Under the pieces are notes generated by a model that had not been told where the DNA came from, searched no databases, and worked only from the letters and a program-made list of their open reading frames with translations. Position numbers and translations under genes: made by a program. A DNA stretch of 50,327 nt from an uncultured Prevotella sp. (GTDB lineage: Bacteria > Bacteroidota > Bacteroidia > Bacteroidales > Bacteroidaceae). The stretch is from assembly GCA_900322175.1 (NCBI GenBank), contig ONYZ01000013.1, forward strand, positions 1 to 50,327, written 5' to 3'. This document shows, piece by piece, positions 25,824-35,785 of the stretch; positions within the stretch are counted from its first letter, which is position 1; each line of letters begins with the position of its first letter.

Positions 25824-27101
25824 TTATTCGGTGATGTTTAAGCGAACCAACTCTATTTTTGTTGCTGTATTCTTGACTATTTTGAACTCATAATGACCGA
25901 TTTTAACCACTTCGTTCAGTTTTGGGAACGACTGATATTCGTGCAGAATCAGGCCACCCAATGTCATATATTCGTCACTCTCAGGCAAATCGAGGTCAAA
26001 CATCTCATTAATCTTGGCAATCTCCAATCGTGCCGAAAGAATATACTCGTGCTCAGAGAGCTGTTTTGCCACATGGTTTGTATTGTCGTGTTCATCCTCA
26101 ATTTCGCCAGTAATCTCCTCCATAATATCTTCGAGTGATACCAGCCCGCTAGTACCTCCAAACTCGTCAACAACTACGGCCAGAGAGCGTTTCTGCAGCA
26201 TCAACTGGGCCATAAGCTTAGAAGCCAGCATAGTCTCGGGTACAAACGTTATCTCACGAATAAGCTTTGTATCAACAATTGCGGTCTGTGAGGCGCTCTT
26301 ATCTAAACGGAACATATCAGACGAATGGATATATCCGATGATATGGTCAACATCTTCGTGATACACTACAATCTTGCTATGTCCGCTCTCTATAAACACC
26401 TGCATAAGTTGCTCTATGGTAGATGTATCTTCTACAGCATCAATCTCAGTACGAGGCACCATACAGTCGCGTATTTTTGTCTCGGAGAAGTCGAGAGCAT
26501 TCTGGAATATCTTTACCTCATCCTCGATTTCATCATCATTTTCAGCGTTGTCGATACTGGTCTGTACTAGATAGTCAAGATCAACCTTGGTAAACTCCTT
26601 CTCTTCGCCCCCCTTCTTCATCCTAATGCCAACAAGTCTCAGCAGTCCTTTTGACAGTAGTGTAGCAAAACGCGATATGGGATAAAGCACTACGTAGCAT
26701 ATCCACGCAGGAACAGCAAACACTACGAGCAATGTATTTGGATTATTCTTGAATATCGACTTGGGCAAGAATTCGCCCGTAAACAGCACTACAAGCGTCG
26801 ACAACAGAGTATCGCATGTCACCCTGACGCCGTCGCTAAAAGGAGCAAACAGTGTATCGTCGAAGAGTTTTGCAAAGAGAATACCATAGATTACCAGCGA
26901 GATATTATTTCCCACCAACATCGTTGACACAAAGTTGTTGGGATGCTGATAGAATATCTTGATGATACGCTGCGAGAAGCGATTTTTCTCGCGATCCATC
27001 TCGGCCCTCAGTCGGTTTGATGACACAAACGCTATCTCCATACCAGAGAAAAAGGCGGAGAACAGCATAGAAACGAGTAGCCAGATAATCAGTTCTGTCA
27101 T
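25824..27101 (-). CDS. CNNM / CorC-TlyC family membrane protein (hemolysin-like)
   Basis: The 425-aa protein has an N-terminal CNNM membrane domain with about four spans (residues 1-155; IIWLLVSMLFSAFFSGMEIAF), a CBS pair (about 205-325; MVPRTEI, VVDEFGGTSGLVSLEDIMEEI) and a C-terminal CorC/HlyC beta domain. Family members are linked to Mg2+ or Na+ efflux; in Bacteroidetes a relative is GldE. The old hemolysin name is not evidence of toxicity. The start overlaps the LptC stop by 4 nt. Confidence 0.92.
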   Translation of the reverse strand: MTELIIWLLVSMLFSAFFSGMEIAFVSSNRLRAEMDREKNRFSQRIIKIFYQHPNNFVSTMLVGNNISLVIYGILFAKLFDDTLFAPFSDGVRVTCDTLLSTLVVLFTGEFLPKSIFKNNPNTLLVVFAVPAWICYVVLYPISRFATLLSKGLLRLVGIRMKKGGEEKEFTKVDLDYLVQTSIDNAENDDEIEDEVKIFQNALDFSETKIRDCMVPRTEIDAVEDTSTIEQLMQVFIESGHSKIVVYHEDVDHIIGYIHSSDMFRLDKSASQTAIVDTKLIREITFVPETMLASKLMAQLMLQKRSLAVVVDEFGGTSGLVSLEDIMEEITGEIEDEHDNTNHVAKQLSEHEYILSARLEIAKINEMFDLDLPESDEYMTLGGLILHEYQSFPKLNEVVKIGHYEFKIVKNTATKIELVRLNITE

Positions 27102-27772
27102 TGTCCGGTCCTCCTGTGCTTCTGTAATTGCTGGCGCTGTGGCTGTGGTGGAGCCTGAACTGTATCCTTCTTTTCACCAGGCTTGTCCTGACCTTCGTCT
27201 GTCTTCTCGCCAGTCATATCCTCGCGAGTGAACGAACCTTTGGAATTGCTCACTATATAGTGAGTCATACGTTCATCCGAAAGAAAGTACGATCCCTCCA
27301 TACTGCGCTCAGGCGTGGTTACCTTTGAGTAAACATTGGAATAAAGCTCGTGTTTCAAGCCGTCCCAGAACAGTTCCTCGCTCTCGTATACCAGACCGTT
27401 GATATTACGGATACGTACACGTCCGCGTAGATGCCACAGTTTCTTCTGATCGTAATACCAGCCTGTATCTGCCTGAATATAAGCCTCTACATGAAACTTC
27501 TCGTCAAACTGTTCGAAGAACACTCCTTTCTCGAATGTCCAGCACGATGGATTCTTGACTACGTTAACATCCCATCGCTCGGTAACAATCTTATACTTGA
27601 TAACTCCACTATCGCTGATAAGCGTATTAACACCATACGATGTCATAACCGAGACAGAATCGCGATCACGGATGGCAGGCGCTGTATGTTCCTGCACTTC
27701 GGTGCACGAACATAATACTATCATCCAAACTGCAGCAATAGCAATTATTCTACCTTCCACTTTGCGAACCAT
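27098..27772 (-). CDS. lptC: LptC, periplasmic LPS export protein
   Basis: The product is 224 aa. A short lipoprotein-like signal (MIVLCSC) precedes a beta-jellyroll of LptC type: SYGVNTLISDSGVIKYKI, FFEQFDEKFHVEAY and WHLRGRVRI. LptC bridges the LptBFG transporter to LptA in the periplasm. The C-terminus has a Gly/Lys/Pro/Gln tail of about 35 residues beyond the usual fold. It overlaps the OMP gene upstream by 28 nt and the CNNM gene downstream by 4 nt, so all three are tightly coupled. Confidence 0.88.
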   Translation of the reverse strand: MVRKVEGRIIAIAAVWMIVLCSCTEVQEHTAPAIRDRDSVSVMTSYGVNTLISDSGVIKYKIVTERWDVNVVKNPSCWTFEKGVFFEQFDEKFHVEAYIQADTGWYYDQKKLWHLRGRVRIRNINGLVYESEELFWDGLKHELYSNVYSKVTTPERSMEGSYFLSDERMTHYIVSNSKGSFTREDMTGEKTDEGQDKPGEKKDTVQAPPQPQRQQLQKHRRTGQ

Positions 27773-29019
27773 CTCTCGTTGAAAGTAAATCCAATGTTAA
27801 GGCGGAACATGTTCTCCTTAATCATATTATCAGCCGAACGACGTACGAACTGACCACTGATACTAAGTATAGAACGGTTGTTATATCCATTCATGATGGG
27901 GATTCCAAATCCAAGGCTGGCAGACAATTCTTTAGGACCTTCCTTACCATTAATATAATAATAAGGTGTAGCCATACCGACACCTGCACGATAACGAACA
28001 CGATGGAGGAACTTACGACTAAGGGGGCGAGGAGTCCACTCACCACCAACGTTAAAACGGTAGCTATCCTTCAGCATACCAGACTTGAGTGCATAAGTAC
28101 CATTGGTATAATCAGGATAGTCAACACTACCCCACTTCTGAATCTGCAAATCAGCGCCCACACGGAGGTTCTGTGCATGATTATATGCAAGACCGAATCC
28201 GAATGCTGTAGGAATGCTCAGTGCATTATTTATAATCACTGTATCAGCTTGGGATACGCTTGTGCTTGGATTAGTGCTTGTGGTAGCACGAAGAGCATTT
28301 GCCTTAAGCGAGTGACCTGGTGACCATGTTGCAGCAAGAGTGATATTATCTTGCTTGTTGATAGGCAACTCAAACTGAGCACCAAAATCAAGTTTATAAC
28401 TGCTGATATCGGCTGAATACTGCTTGGTAAGAGTATTAATAGACGATGAGCTACTAGATGTCACACTGCGGTTATATTCACCCCATAAATACGAAAGGTT
28501 TACACCGATAGACAATGGTTTGACAGGACGTATACCAGTACCAACAAACAACTGATGCAGTCCACCAGAACCTTCGTTTGTAGTCGCCACGGTAGTCTGA
28601 GTATCATTCAACTTCTCCGAACTATAATACTTATACCCTATATTAGAATAAGGTAAAACACCAAATGAAATACCTACATTCTTGAATGCACGGAACAAAC
28701 CTACTACATAATCAAAACCACCACTCTTACCATTAAGTTTGGTGCCGTTCTCATTATAATTGGTAATCTGACCTGAAAGACCTGCATCAAAAAGCATTGT
28801 AAGCGAATCGATTGCAGAGTACGAGGCAGGGTTCATTGGGTTGACTTCATTACCGCGGCGCATAGCAAGGCCTACGCCATTCATACCTTTGTTGAAACTT
28901 ACGCTCTGGTCGGTAAGGTCGCCTAAGCCAAACTGGCTGTAGGGAGAGTTAGTGTTGCTTTGCGCAAAAGCCGATGTCGTCAAGGTTGCCATGACGAAAC
29001 TGGCGAGAATCTTATTCAT
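27745..29019 (-). CDS. Outer-membrane beta-barrel protein, FadL-like
   Basis: The 424-aa protein starts with a signal peptide (MNKILASFVMATLTTSAFAQ) and continues with SPYSQFGLGDL and alternating beta strands, ending in an aromatic-rich last strand, as expected of a barrel. It has GFGLAYNHA and other FadL/OmpP1-like features. This gene stands before lptC in many Bacteroidales. The cargo is unknown. The -7 box is TAATTTTG at complement 29059-29066. Confidence 0.82.
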   Translation of the reverse strand: MNKILASFVMATLTTSAFAQSNTNSPYSQFGLGDLTDQSVSFNKGMNGVGLAMRRGNEVNPMNPASYSAIDSLTMLFDAGLSGQITNYNENGTKLNGKSGGFDYVVGLFRAFKNVGISFGVLPYSNIGYKYYSSEKLNDTQTTVATTNEGSGGLHQLFVGTGIRPVKPLSIGVNLSYLWGEYNRSVTSSSSSSINTLTKQYSADISSYKLDFGAQFELPINKQDNITLAATWSPGHSLKANALRATTSTNPSTSVSQADTVIINNALSIPTAFGFGLAYNHAQNLRVGADLQIQKWGSVDYPDYTNGTYALKSGMLKDSYRFNVGGEWTPRPLSRKFLHRVRYRAGVGMATPYYYINGKEGPKELSASLGFGIPIMNGYNNRSILSISGQFVRRSADNMIKENMFRLNIGFTFNERWFAKWKVE

Positions 29020-29058
29020 ATTTTATAATTTAATTCTATTGAAAAACATTTCAGCGTG

Positions 29059-29066
29059 CAAAATTA
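29059..29066 (-). promoter_or_regulatory. -7 element of the OMP-lptC-CNNM operon
   Basis: The minus strand reads TAATTTTG, 39 bp before the OMP start. The gap to the divergent DUF4105 gene is about 100 bp. Confidence 0.5.
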
Positions 29067-29111
29067 TCAAAAAAAAACCGAAGTAATGGCTTTTTCTTCG
29101 AAAATATAAGT

Positions 29112-29119
29112 TATTTTTG
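29112..29119 (+). promoter_or_regulatory. -7 element of DUF4105 gene; implies an almost leaderless message
   Basis: TATTTTTG ends 4 bp before the GTG start at 29124. If used, transcription starts at or within a few bases of the start codon. Confidence 0.5.
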
Positions 29120-29123
29120 CATC

Positions 29124-30320
29124 GTGAAACATTTAGAAAAGAATATTAAGAGGCTGCTAACTGCAGTTATCTTGCTGACAATCAGCAACATAAGTCCAAT
29201 TTTTGCACAAAATGATGCAAATAAGGTAATTGGAGGTTTTGAGGCTATTGGACCGGAATTCGATCCAATGGACTCTGTTGAGGTGAGTTTATTAACTTGT
29301 TCACCACATGAGGAGATATACAGTTTGTATGGTCATTCAGCACTGAGATGGCACGAGGGCGAGACAGACCTAGTGTTCAACTGGGGTATGTTTAGTTTCA
29401 GCAAGCCCTACTTCGCACTGAGGTTCGTTTTCGGACTAACAGACTACGAGTTGGCGGCCTACCCTTTTGACAGATTCTGGCCTTACTACAAGCAATGGGG
29501 AAGCAGCATAACCGAACAGGTACTCAACCTGACAAATGACGAGAAACGACAGCTACAGAATTTGCTAGGCGAAAACCTGCAACCAGAAAATCGTATTTAC
29601 CGCTACAACTTCTTCTACAACAATTGTTCTACAAAACCACGTGACATAGTAGAGAAGAGTATTAACGGCCAAGTGATATACAACGAGCGTGAGGACTACG
29701 AACCATCGTTCCGCGATATGGTGCGCGAATGCAACCGAAATCACTTATGGTCGAAATGCGGCAACGACATGCTGCTAGGACTAAAGGCCGATATAAAGAC
29801 CAATCGCAGCGAGCAAGAGTTTCTGCCAATGAACCTGATGCAGGATTTCGCACATGCACAAATATATAAGGATGGCGAATATCGACCACTTGTAAAGGAG
29901 CAACGCATGCTGGTAATGCCAGGAGTACAGCAGATAGAGCCAGACTTCATACTTACTCCTACACAGATGGCTCTACTTTTACTTGCAATATCTATAGCAA
30001 TAGCCCTATATGAATGGAAGCGTAAAATACCAGCAAAATGGTACGACGTACTGCTCATGACAGTACAGGGATTGGCAGGTGTGGTGCTAACGGTGATGAT
30101 TTTCTCACAGCATCCTACCACATCGATAAACCTAAATCTGCTGCTGTTTAATCCTCTGCCACTACTGTTTATCCCTGCTATTATAAAAGGTAAACGCGGA
30201 CCATGGCGCAAGGTGCAATTGACTATGCTGATACTATTTGCCATCGGTGGCATATTCCAGAGCTATGCTGAGGGAATATGGATTGTGGCATTATGTTTGC
30301 TGATTAGATTAAAGAAATGA
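29124..30320 (+). CDS. DUF4105 membrane protein
   Basis: The 398-aa protein has a signal peptide (LLTAVILLTISNISPIFAQ), then the DUF4105 domain with SLYGHSALRW, VFNWGMF and the hallmark YNFFYNNCSTKPRD, and four C-terminal membrane spans (from about residue 278). The domain resembles papain-like NlpC/LRAT folds with conserved His and Cys (H74-like in GHSALR, C in NNCSTK), so a hydrolase or acyltransferase at the cell envelope is possible. The start is GTG at 29124; the next Met is beyond the signal peptide. It overlaps the next gene by 4 nt. Confidence 0.88.
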   Translation: MKHLEKNIKRLLTAVILLTISNISPIFAQNDANKVIGGFEAIGPEFDPMDSVEVSLLTCSPHEEIYSLYGHSALRWHEGETDLVFNWGMFSFSKPYFALRFVFGLTDYELAAYPFDRFWPYYKQWGSSITEQVLNLTNDEKRQLQNLLGENLQPENRIYRYNFFYNNCSTKPRDIVEKSINGQVIYNEREDYEPSFRDMVRECNRNHLWSKCGNDMLLGLKADIKTNRSEQEFLPMNLMQDFAHAQIYKDGEYRPLVKEQRMLVMPGVQQIEPDFILTPTQMALLLLAISIAIALYEWKRKIPAKWYDVLLMTVQGLAGVVLTVMIFSQHPTTSINLNLLLFNPLPLLFIPAIIKGKRGPWRKVQLTMLILFAIGGIFQSYAEGIWIVALCLLIRLKK

Positions 30321-31480
30321 AGAATAGATATCTATACGTAACTTTGCTAGCGATGCTGGCTCTCAGTTCGCAAGCACAGACTGCAAAGGGATCAGGCCCT
30401 AGGCTGGTAGTAAATATCACTATCGACCAGCTAAGGAATGACTACCCTGCTCTATTCGACGACGGTTACGTATGTGAGCAGGGATATTATCCATACAGCC
30501 AGATTGACCTGTCATCTGCCATTTCGTCAGTCGTCACAGGAACCTCGCCATTTTACCACACCATTATTGCCGATAAATGGCTAGACCGACACTCGTTACA
30601 GACCGTAACAGCCACTCCCGATGCTATCGCCGTTTCTACCTTAGCCGATGAACTAAAGATGGCCACCAAAGGTATCGGCAAGGTATGTGTCGTAGCAACA
30701 AAAAAGGAGACAGCAGCATTGCTTTCTGGCCATAATGCAAATCGCCTGATATGGAATGATGACAAACGTAATAATTGGGACGCTACCAGCTTGACTGTCA
30801 AGGCTTTGCAATTGGTAGCTGAAGAAAGACTTGGAAAGGATACCATTCCTGATTTGCTATTCCTGCAGTATGAGAAAGATAATTATAAATCGGCCCTACA
30901 AAAGCTAGTTATCGAGATTGAGCGACTGATTGGCAAGGAGCACGCGCTGTTTGTACTTACATCGACTGGCTACAGCGAAGAAAACACCGATGAATACTCC
31001 AAATACCACATACCCACGGGTGTGTACTATATAAACCGCACAGCCAACCTGCTGAATATGTACTTGGGCGCGCTCTGGGGGCAAGGTAAGTACGTAGAAG
31101 GTACCTATCGCAATCAACTGTACCTGAACCACCAGCTATTGGAGCAGAAGCGCATCACCCTATCAGATGCAACACTGAAGGCCAAGGAGTTTCTGCTGCA
31201 GATGACAGGCGTTAAGCGCGTGCAAACCCATCTGTACGAGTCGCATATAGGCGATTTGGTGGTGGAGTTGGCACCTGGTTGGCAGATGCAGAATGACGAC
31301 ACTCACGAACAACTTAAGACAAAACAGGCATTGGCCTGCTTCCCCATTATATTCTATGGTGCCAATATCCCCGCCAAAAAGGTGCAGGCACCCGTTAGCA
31401 TAGAGCGTATTGCCCCAACAATTTCGAAGGCAATCCGCATTCGTGCCCCCAATGCATGTATGGCAACACCTCTTTTTTAA
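30317..31480 (+). CDS. Alkaline-phosphatase-superfamily pseudoenzyme
   Basis: The 387-aa product has a signal peptide (MKNRYLYVTLLAMLALSSQAQ) and a phosphatase-superfamily frame: LVVNITIDQLRNDY for the first metal Asp, VVTGTSPFYHTIIADKW, and a C-terminal IAPTISKAIRIRAPNA like the usual IAPT end. However, the nucleophile segment (normally PTxTAxGH) reads IDLSSAISS, the DxxxH metal segment reads EKDNYKSA, and the usual DHG reads STGYS. It is also more than 100 aa shorter than active PafA-like relatives. It is therefore very likely catalytically dead. It is coupled to the DUF4105 gene by ATGA, which suggests a joint envelope role. Confidence 0.75.
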   Translation: MKNRYLYVTLLAMLALSSQAQTAKGSGPRLVVNITIDQLRNDYPALFDDGYVCEQGYYPYSQIDLSSAISSVVTGTSPFYHTIIADKWLDRHSLQTVTATPDAIAVSTLADELKMATKGIGKVCVVATKKETAALLSGHNANRLIWNDDKRNNWDATSLTVKALQLVAEERLGKDTIPDLLFLQYEKDNYKSALQKLVIEIERLIGKEHALFVLTSTGYSEENTDEYSKYHIPTGVYYINRTANLLNMYLGALWGQGKYVEGTYRNQLYLNHQLLEQKRITLSDATLKAKEFLLQMTGVKRVQTHLYESHIGDLVVELAPGWQMQNDDTHEQLKTKQALACFPIIFYGANIPAKKVQAPVSIERIAPTISKAIRIRAPNACMATPLF

Positions 31481-31488
31481 TAAAAGGC

Positions 31489-31519
31489 TTGGTTGTTACA
31501 AATATTTTTTGTAATTTTG
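31489..31519 (+). promoter_or_regulatory. Promoter of secA
   Basis: TTG (31489-31491), a 20-bp spacer and TAATTTTG (31512-31519), 56 bp before the secA start. Confidence 0.65.
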
Positions 31520-31575
31520 CCGCCGTTTTAGAACCAGTCATACATAAACAATAAGTAAAAAAGTAAAATTAGAAT

Positions 31576-34500
31576 ATGAATTTCAACAAATTTTTAAAGT
31601 CGCTGTTCGGTGACAAATCCAGCCGCGACATGAAACTCATCCAGCCACTCGTAGAGAAAGTAAAGGAAGTATATCCCGAGGTACAGAAGCTGGATAACAA
31701 TGCTTTGCGTAATCGCACAAAAACATTGCAGAAACAGGTACAAGATTCAGCCAAAGAGCAGAAAGCCCGTATCGAAGAGTTAAAGGCAACAATCGAAAAC
31801 ACACCTATCGACGAACGTGCCGAAATCTTCGCTCAGATTGACAAGATCGAGAAGGAAGTATTGGATATCTATGAGAAGGCACTCAATGAGGTAATGCCAG
31901 AGGTATTCGCTATCGTAAAGGAGACAGCACGCCGTTTTGCAGAAAACGAGGAGACCGTAGTTACAGCTACAGACTTCGACCGCGAGTTGGCAGGCGACCC
32001 AAAGAAGGACTTCATCACTATCGATGGCGATAAGGCCATCTATCATAACCACTGGACAGCCGGTGGTAACGACCTGAAGTGGGAAATGGTACACTACGAT
32101 GTACAGTTGTTTGGTGGTGTTGTTCTGCATCAGGGTAAGATTGCCGAGATGGCAACTGGTGAAGGTAAGACGCTTGTGGCTACCCTACCAGTATTCCTGA
32201 ACGCACTGACTGGTAACGGTGTTCACGTAGTAACCGTAAACGACTATTTGGCTAAGCGTGACTCTGAGTGGATGGGGCCTCTCTATATGTTCCATGGACT
32301 GAGTGTTGACTGTATCGACAAGCATCAGCCAAACTCTGAGGCTCGCCGCAAAGCATATCAGGCAGATATCACATTCGGTACCAATAATGAATTCGGTTTT
32401 GACTATCTGCGTGACAACATGGCAACATCTCCTGCCGACCTGGTACAGCGCGCACATAACTATGCCATCGTCGACGAGGTTGACTCGGTATTGATTGACG
32501 ATGCCCGTACACCTCTTATTATATCAGGTCCTGTCCCCAAAGGCGATGACCAGATGTTCGAGGGATATCAGCCATTGGTTGAGCGCTTGGTAGGTGTTCA
32601 GCGACAGTTGGCCACACAGTATCTGGCCGATGCCAAGACACTGATTACAGAGGGAAATAAGCTTATAGAGTCAGGAAATAAGAAAGAAGGTCAGGAAAAA
32701 TTGGACGCTGGATTCCTCTCACTTTATCGCTCGCACAAGGCTATGCCAAAGAATAAACCTCTGATTAAATTCCTGTCGGAAGAAGGTATCAAGAGCGGTA
32801 TGCAGAATACTGAGAACATCTACATGGAGAACAACAACCGCCGTATGCCGGAGTGTGTTGAGCCTCTGTATTTTGTAGTAGATGAGAAACTGAATTCATG
32901 TGATCTTACAGATAAGGGTACTGCATGGCTGGCCAAACAAGTGAATGACAATGAGCTGTTTGTATTGCCCGATATCACAACCGAACTATCTGCACTGGAG
33001 GCTCAGGAAGGTTTGACCGATCAGGAGCGTCTGGATAAGAAAGATGAACTGATGAGCCACTATGCTGTACAGAGCGAGCGTGTGCACACCCTGCAGCAGC
33101 TGCTTAAGGCATACTGTATGTTCAACAAGGATGATGAGTATGTAGTTATCGACGGTGAGGTAAAGATTGTAGACGAGCAAACTGGTCGTATCATGGAAGG
33201 TCGCCGCTGGAGCGATGGTCTGCACCAAGCTGTAGAGGCCAAAGAGCATGTAAAGGTTGAGGCAGCTACTCAGACATTTGCTACCATCACCCTGCAGAAC
33301 TACTTCCGCATGTATCACAAGCTATCGGGTATGACCGGTACTGCTTCGACTGAGGCTGGTGAGTTTTGGGATATCTACAAGCTTGATGTTGTAGAGATTC
33401 CAACCAACCGTCCTGTAATCCGTAACGACCAGGACGACCGTGTATATAAGACTGCTCGTGAGAAATATAAGGCAGTGATTGAGGAGGTTGTAAAGATGAG
33501 AAATCAGGGTCGTCCTACACTGATTGGTACAACATCGGTAGAAATCTCGGAGTTGCTGAGCCGTATGCTCGACATGTATGTAAATCCAGAGACCGGTAAG
33601 CGCGAGGGTATCCCCCATCAGGTGCTGAATGCTAAGTTGCACCAAAAGGAGGCCGACATCGTAGCACTGGCTGGACAGAGCACCAACGGTAAGGGTGCCG
33701 TAACTATCGCCACCAACATGGCTGGTCGTGGTACCGATATCAAGCTGTCGCCCGAAGTTAAGGCCGCAGGTGGTCTTGCCATCATCGGTACAGAGCGCCA
33801 CGAGAGCCGTCGTGTAGACCGCCAGCTGCGTGGTCGTGCCGGACGTCAGGGTGACCCAGGTTCATCAGTATTCTATGTATCACTCGAGGATAAGCTGATG
33901 CGTCTGTTCGCTTCTGAGCGTATCGCATCAGTAATGGACCGTCTAGGATTCAAAGATGGCGAGATGATTGAGAGTCCAATGATTTCTAAGAGCATCGAGC
34001 GCGCCCAGAAGAAGGTTGAGGAGAATAACTTCGGTATACGTAAGCGCCTGATTGAGTACGATGATGTGATGAACAAACAGCGTACAGTAATCTACGAAAA
34101 GCGCCGTCACGCACTTATGGGTGAGCGTATCGGTATGGATATCGCAAATATCATCTGGGACCGTGTTGTAAACATCATCGAAAACTCTGGTGACTATCAG
34201 GGTGTGAAGGAGGAGTTTCTGCACGTTCTCTCTATGGAAGTTCCATTCAGCAGCGAGGAGTTCATCAATCAACCTCGTGAGGTGCTGACAGAGAATGCAT
34301 TCCAGGCAGCTATCGGCAACTTCAACAGAAAGACAGAACGCATCCAGACCGTTGCACAACCTATCATCAAGCAGGTATACGAGACTCAGGGACAGATTTA
34401 CGAGCGCATCTCGGTGCCTCTGACTGATGGCCGTAAGATGTACTACATCCCATGCAACCTTAAGGACGCATACGAGAGCGACAGCAAGAGCATCGTTAAG

Positions 34501-34968
34501 GAATTTGAGAAGAGCATTTTGCTGCATATCATCGACGACTCATGGAAGGAGAACCTGCGTCAGCTCGATGAACTGAAGCACTCTGTACAGAACGCATCGT
34601 ATGAGCAGAAAGACCCATTGCTTATCTTCAAGTTGGAGAGCGCTAAGGTCTGGGATGAAATGATCAACGAGATGTACAACCGCATCTGCTCTATCCTGAC
34701 ACGCGCACAGATACCTGAGATGCAGCAGCAAGTGCAGGAGGCTGCTCCTGAGCAGCACACTCAGCGCCAACAGTACACCGAGAGTAAGCAGAATATAGGC
34801 GAGGAGCAGTTGGTTGACCGCAATCAGCAAGCTGCAGCTAAGCACGACACACGTGCCCAGCAGAACCATACTCCAGTAGTTAAGGACAAACTGCCCGGAC
34901 GTAACGACCCATGTCCTTGTGGTTCTGGTAAGAAGTTCAAGAACTGTCACGGAAAAGGAATAGTCTAA
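31576..34968 (+). CDS. secA: Preprotein translocase ATPase SecA
   Basis: The 1130-aa motor drives Sec-dependent export. Seen are Walker A ATGEGKT near residue 192, [15 protein letters not shown] near 297, SGMTGTA, the helicase motif [13 protein letters not shown] near 713, and [14 protein letters not shown]. The C-terminal linker is Gln-rich and ends in the SEC-C zinc motif [14 protein letters not shown]. It is longer than E. coli SecA (901 aa) because of inserts typical of Bacteroidetes, including one rich in Lys and Glu near residues 355-400. Confidence 0.98.
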   Translation: MNFNKFLKSLFGDKSSRDMKLIQPLVEKVKEVYPEVQKLDNNALRNRTKTLQKQVQDSAKEQKARIEELKATIENTPIDERAEIFAQIDKIEKEVLDIYEKALNEVMPEVFAIVKETARRFAENEETVVTATDFDRELAGDPKKDFITIDGDKAIYHNHWTAGGNDLKWEMVHYDVQLFGGVVLHQGKIAEMATGEGKTLVATLPVFLNALTGNGVHVVTVNDYLAKRDSEWMGPLYMFHGLSVDCIDKHQPNSEARRKAYQADITFGTNNEFGFDYLRDNMATSPADLVQRAHNYAIVDEVDSVLIDDARTPLIISGPVPKGDDQMFEGYQPLVERLVGVQRQLATQYLADAKTLITEGNKLIESGNKKEGQEKLDAGFLSLYRSHKAMPKNKPLIKFLSEEGIKSGMQNTENIYMENNNRRMPECVEPLYFVVDEKLNSCDLTDKGTAWLAKQVNDNELFVLPDITTELSALEAQEGLTDQERLDKKDELMSHYAVQSERVHTLQQLLKAYCMFNKDDEYVVIDGEVKIVDEQTGRIMEGRRWSDGLHQAVEAKEHVKVEAATQTFATITLQNYFRMYHKLSGMTGTASTEAGEFWDIYKLDVVEIPTNRPVIRNDQDDRVYKTAREKYKAVIEEVVKMRNQGRPTLIGTTSVEISELLSRMLDMYVNPETGKREGIPHQVLNAKLHQKEADIVALAGQSTNGKGAVTIATNMAGRGTDIKLSPEVKAAGGLAIIGTERHESRRVDRQLRGRAGRQGDPGSSVFYVSLEDKLMRLFASERIASVMDRLGFKDGEMIESPMISKSIERAQKKVEENNFGIRKRLIEYDDVMNKQRTVIYEKRRHALMGERIGMDIANIIWDRVVNIIENSGDYQGVKEEFLHVLSMEVPFSSEEFINQPREVLTENAFQAAIGNFNRKTERIQTVAQPIIKQVYETQGQIYERISVPLTDGRKMYYIPCNLKDAYESDSKSIVKEFEKSILLHIIDDSWKENLRQLDELKHSVQNASYEQKDPLLIFKLESAKVWDEMINEMYNRICSILTRAQIPEMQQQVQEAAPEQHTQRQQYTESKQNIGEEQLVDRNQQAAAKHDTRAQQNHTPVVKDKLPGRNDPCPCGSGKKFKNCHGKGIV

Positions 34969-34987
34969 ATATAAAACTTTGAGCTTT

Positions 34988-35689
34988 ATGATAACCATTA
35001 AAGATCTTAAAAAAGCGTTTGGCAAGACCGTTGCCTGTGAAATTGAACAGTTCCAGGTAAATGATGGAGACATCCTTGGTCTTGTAGGTAATAACGGAGC
35101 TGGTAAGACAACACTCTTCCGCATGCTTCTTGACCTATTGAAACCCGATGAGGGTGAAGTAGCTCTAGACGGCATCAACCCTGCACTTAGCGAAGAATGG
35201 AAGGCTAGCACCGGTTCGTATATCGATGAGGGATTTCTGATTGACTTCCTTACACCTGAGGAGTACTTCGCCTTTATCGGCAAGATTACAAATATGACTC
35301 AGGCACAAGTGGACGAGAGACTGAAAGACTTTGAGAAGTTGGCCGCTGGTGAGATTTTCGGACAGAAGAAACTGATACGCAACCTCTCGGCCGGTAACAA
35401 GCAGAAGGTTGGTATCATCTCCGCTCTGTTCAATCGCCCCAAACTGGTGATTCTTGATGAGCCATTCAACTTCCTCGACCCATCGAGCCAGAACACGCTG
35501 AAGCACGTACTGACAGACTACAACAAGCAGACAGGCGCTACCATTCTGGTTTCGAGCCATAACTTGGCACACACCATCGATATCTCTACACGCATAGCGC
35601 TGCTGGAGAAAGGACATATTGTTCGCGATCTGTCTAATGCCGACGGAAGTGCCAAAGCTGAGCTCGAAAACTACTTTGAGACAGAATAA
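34988..35689 (+). CDS. ABC transporter ATP-binding protein
   Basis: The single ABC domain has Walker A GNNGAGKTT near residue 35, signature LSAGNKQK and Walker B LVILDEPFNFLD, closing with an H-loop (SSHNL). I start at the ATG at 34988 (MITIKDL); a TTG three codons earlier is possible. It follows secA by 19 bp. No permease gene is adjacent, since the next gene has its own terminator and promoter, so its membrane partner must be elsewhere. Confidence 0.9.
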   Translation: MITIKDLKKAFGKTVACEIEQFQVNDGDILGLVGNNGAGKTTLFRMLLDLLKPDEGEVALDGINPALSEEWKASTGSYIDEGFLIDFLTPEEYFAFIGKITNMTQAQVDERLKDFEKLAAGEIFGQKKLIRNLSAGNKQKVGIISALFNRPKLVILDEPFNFLDPSSQNTLKHVLTDYNKQTGATILVSSHNLAHTIDISTRIALLEKGHIVRDLSNADGSAKAELENYFETE

Positions 35690-35716
35690 CCTATCATCAT
35701 TTTTAGGTATTTTATA

Positions 35717-35757
35717 AAACTTGCGACTCTTTGCAATCGAGTTGCAAGTTTTTTTTA
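35717..35757 (+). terminator. Rho-independent terminator of the secA-ABC transcript
   Basis: A 13-bp stem (35717-35729 with 35739-35751, one G-U pair) with a 9-nt loop is followed by eight T. The T-run merges with the -7 region of feoB. Confidence 0.9.
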
Positions 35758-35758
35758 T

Positions 35759-35766
35759 TACCTTTG
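35759..35766 (+). promoter_or_regulatory. -7 element of feoB
   Basis: TACCTTTG directly behind the terminator, 19 bp before the ATG. No -33 box at proper spacing is seen, and no clear Fur-type palindrome. Confidence 0.5.
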
Positions 35767-35785
35767 CACTCAAAATCAAAGAATT

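Noticed and set aside
25824-27101. Haemolysin toxin
   Set aside because: The CNNM-CBS-CorC layout is that of an ion transport family; the haemolysin name is historical.
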